Origin: Odobenus rosmarus divergens
Lineage: Eukaryota; Chordata; Mammalia; Carnivora; Odobenidae
DNA length: 64,000 nt
Reading direction: 5' to 3'
Assembly: GCF_000321225.1 (NCBI RefSeq)
Contig: NW_004450582.1
Location: 1,312,039-1,376,038, forward strand
Position 1 is the stretch's first letter; the number at the start of each line of letters is the position of its first letter. Made by a program: the position numbers and the translations under genes. This document shows, in pieces, positions 62,471-64,000 of this stretch. Below the pieces are notes generated by a model. That model saw only the letters and a list, made by a program, of their open reading frames with translations, was not told the origin of the DNA and did not search any database.

Positions 62471-62552
62471 CTCAAATTGAAGAGAAAATTTATAGTCAGA
62501 GTCTTTGGCCATATCCTTGATGTAGGCGTCAAAGTCATCCAGTTGAACTGGG
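62471..62552 (-). CDS. PTPRO: PTPRO exon: start of the phosphatase domain
   Basis: One base completes a codon. Twenty-seven codons follow: [17 protein letters not shown], then [10 protein letters not shown], ending in phase 0. This is the helical lead-in to the catalytic domain of PTPRO, a type III receptor tyrosine phosphatase with extracellular fibronectin III repeats, expressed in podocytes (GLEPP1) and neurons. It is the most upstream PTPRO exon in the window; the juxtamembrane, transmembrane and ectodomain exons lie to the right, outside it. Acceptor gtttggtaaag, donor gtgagtag on the - strand. The eight exons together give about 300 codons without a stop or frameshift. Confidence 0.96.
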
Positions 62553-62834
62553 CTTTACCAAACACAAAGAAATGTATGTTTTAAAAATCTGGTTGACAGG
62601 TATCTATACTGTTTAATGTCACACTTTTCAAACATGAATGATTTTCTTGGAGAAAAAAGCAAGCTTTACTGCTCCAAGGTTAGCATTCATCTTTTTTTTG
62701 TTGTTGTTAAAGTTATCAGTCCCTAATATGTTGTGATTAAATAGAGGGCCTTATGTATTATACTTCCTTGAGATGGGAGAGAGCTCTAGATTTTCAGTCG
62801 ACTCTTACTCTAGCAATAAAATATCATATGTACG

Positions 62835-63008
62835 GGGCACCTGAGTGGCTCAGTCGGTTCAGCGTCTGCCTTTGGCTCAGGTCATGATCCCAGGGTCCTG
62901 GGATGGAGTCCCACATCAGGCTCCCTGCTCGGCGGGGAGCCTGCTTCTCCCTCTGCCTGCCGCTCCCCCTGCTTGTGCTCACTCTCTCTGACAAATAAAT
63001 AAAATCTT
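62835..63008 (+). mobile_element. CAN-SINE
   Basis: GGGGCACCTGAGTGGCTCAG head, CT-rich body, AATAAATAAAATC tail. Flanks AAAATATCATATGTAC and AAAATATTATATAGAT are an imperfect target duplication. Antisense to PTPRO. Confidence 0.95.
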
Positions 63009-63099
63009 AAAAAAATATTATATAGATATGCGTGCTTACATACATACATGTATATATGTTGTTTCTAGAAAATTCTGATCAATGGGAAAGAACAAAGGA

Positions 63100-63230
63100 T
63101 TAGAGTCTGAAGAACTGTTTGAGGTACGGTTTTATTTTATTTACTGTGTGATCATGGAAAATTGCTCTAACTCTTGTGAGATTCAGCATTCTCATCTGTA
63201 AAATATTATGGTCATACTGGTATACACGCA
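63100..63230 (+). repeat. MIR SINE
   Basis: TTAGAGTCTGAAGAACTG, TTACTGTGTGATCATGGAAA, CTCATCTGTAAAATATTATG in MIR order. Confidence 0.7.
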
Positions 63231-63461
63231 TGCTAGCTACACTGTCCCCCAGAGCAGAGGCAGGGCCGGTGTGATGAAGCACATATCCAGAAAGCTTCTA
63301 GAGCCTCATTCTTAAAGAGCCATGTTTGTGTATCCATCAGAGTATCAAAAAGGTTCAAAGGTACAATCAAGTAACGCATCTGAGCTTACGTTTCTGTATC
63401 TATACCCGAAGTTCTCACCTCTTTCCTTCTTCTTCTTTTCATGAATAAGAATTATATTTTA

Positions 63462-63652
63462 GGAACGCCCGGGTGGCTCAGTCGGTTAAGTGTCTGCCTT
63501 CAGCTCAGTATCATGATCCCAGGGTCCTGGGATCGAGTCCCAAGTCAGGCTTCCTGCTCAGTGGGGAGTCTGTTTCCCCCTTCCCCCCTCCCCCCTGCTC
63601 ATGATCTCCCTACCTCCCTTCCTCTCAGATAAATAAATAAAATCTTAAAAAA
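63462..63652 (+). mobile_element. CAN-SINE, young
   Basis: GGAACGCCCGGGTGGCTCAG head and poly-A tail. Perfect 15-bp target duplication AAGAATTATATTTTA at 63,447-63,461 and 63,653-63,667. Confidence 0.96.
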
Positions 63653-63885
63653 AAGAATTATATTTTATTTCCTACAGTTTTCTGAAGCTGCTTATCCTTC
63701 CCAGAGTTTACCTATACCAACCTGCTCCCTAAGCTTCTACAAGATGCTCTGCTCTGGCGTCTAATCCAAGCCTTTCCACTTTGGCAGGATCCACACAGCG
63801 ACCTTTCCCTTCGTCTTGCTACAAATTACTCAGCTTATATCCTCTACCTGTGGCCTTATGTCCTATTAGCAAATGTATAGTATTA

Positions 63886-64000
63886 TTTTTTTTTTTAAGA
63901 TTTTATTTATTTATTTTACAGGGAGAGACACAGCGAGAAAGGGAACACAAGCAGGGGGAGTGGGAGAGGGAGAAGCAGGCTTCCGCTGAGCAGGGAGCCC
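63886..64000 (-). mobile_element. CAN-SINE, antisense, cut by the window edge
   Basis: T-run, AAGATTTTATTTATTTATTT, purine body and GCTGAGCAGGGAGCCC up to the last base. The head lies beyond the window. Confidence 0.93.

Larger units (their letters stand above)
62553..64000 (-). other. PTPRO: PTPRO intron (partial, runs off the window)
   Basis: Contains two plus-oriented CAN-SINEs and the start of a third in reverse, plus a MIR at about 63,100-63,230. No exon seen. Confidence 0.75.

Noticed and set aside
63462..63550. tRNA-like sequence with A and B box features
   Set aside because: It is the tRNA-Lys-derived head of a CAN-SINE with degenerate arms, attached to a SINE body. The same applies to all other copies.

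Overview
The window is mammalian nuclear DNA from a carnivore. The main evidence is about fourteen copies of the tRNA-Lys-derived CAN-SINE, with the typical GGCGCCTGGGTGGCTCAG head, a CT-rich body and an AATAAA/poly-A tail. Several copies still have intact 13-17 bp target-site duplications. Their head and body differ from the dog-specific SINEC_Cf as I remember it, which suggests an arctoid carnivore (bear, seal or mustelid group). That last step is inference.

Two protein-coding genes converge tail to tail. On the + strand, roughly 1-22,850, is the 3' part of EPS8: the SH3 domain exons, the proline-rich linker, the C-terminal actin-regulatory region, the stop codon at 21,676-21,678, and a 3' UTR with two poly-A signals near 22.8 kb. 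On the - strand, from the right edge down to 38,563, is the 3' part of PTPRO (GLEPP1): eight exons covering most of the cytoplasmic tyrosine phosphatase domain and the C-terminal tail. This is the same convergent pairing as human 12p12. The upstream exons of both genes lie outside the window.

The 15.7 kb between the EPS8 poly-A signals and the PTPRO stop codon holds old L1 sequence interrupted by a 50-base assembly gap, MIR and CAN-SINE copies, and an isolated CpG-rich patch near 30.4-30.8 kb. That patch carries a perfect NRF1 palindrome and a perfect CRE. The last PTPRO intron contains a processed HNRNPA1 retrocopy that was later split by a CAN-SINE. The remaining introns hold MIR, L2, MER5A-like hAT elements, MaLR-type LTRs and simple repeats.

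The most useful unexpected signals are: a 36-nt in-frame cassette microexon candidate in EPS8 between the SH3 and proline-rich exons; a CAN-SINE ending only about 56 bp upstream of an EPS8 splice acceptor; the orphan CpG-rich NRF1/CRE patch; a perfect 56-bp inverted repeat 1.2 kb apart in a PTPRO intron; and a perfect 74-bp tandem duplication. Nothing in the window looks like a new multigene system. Exon boundaries and repeats were called by eye from splice sites, reading frame and remembered family sequences, without alignment tools.
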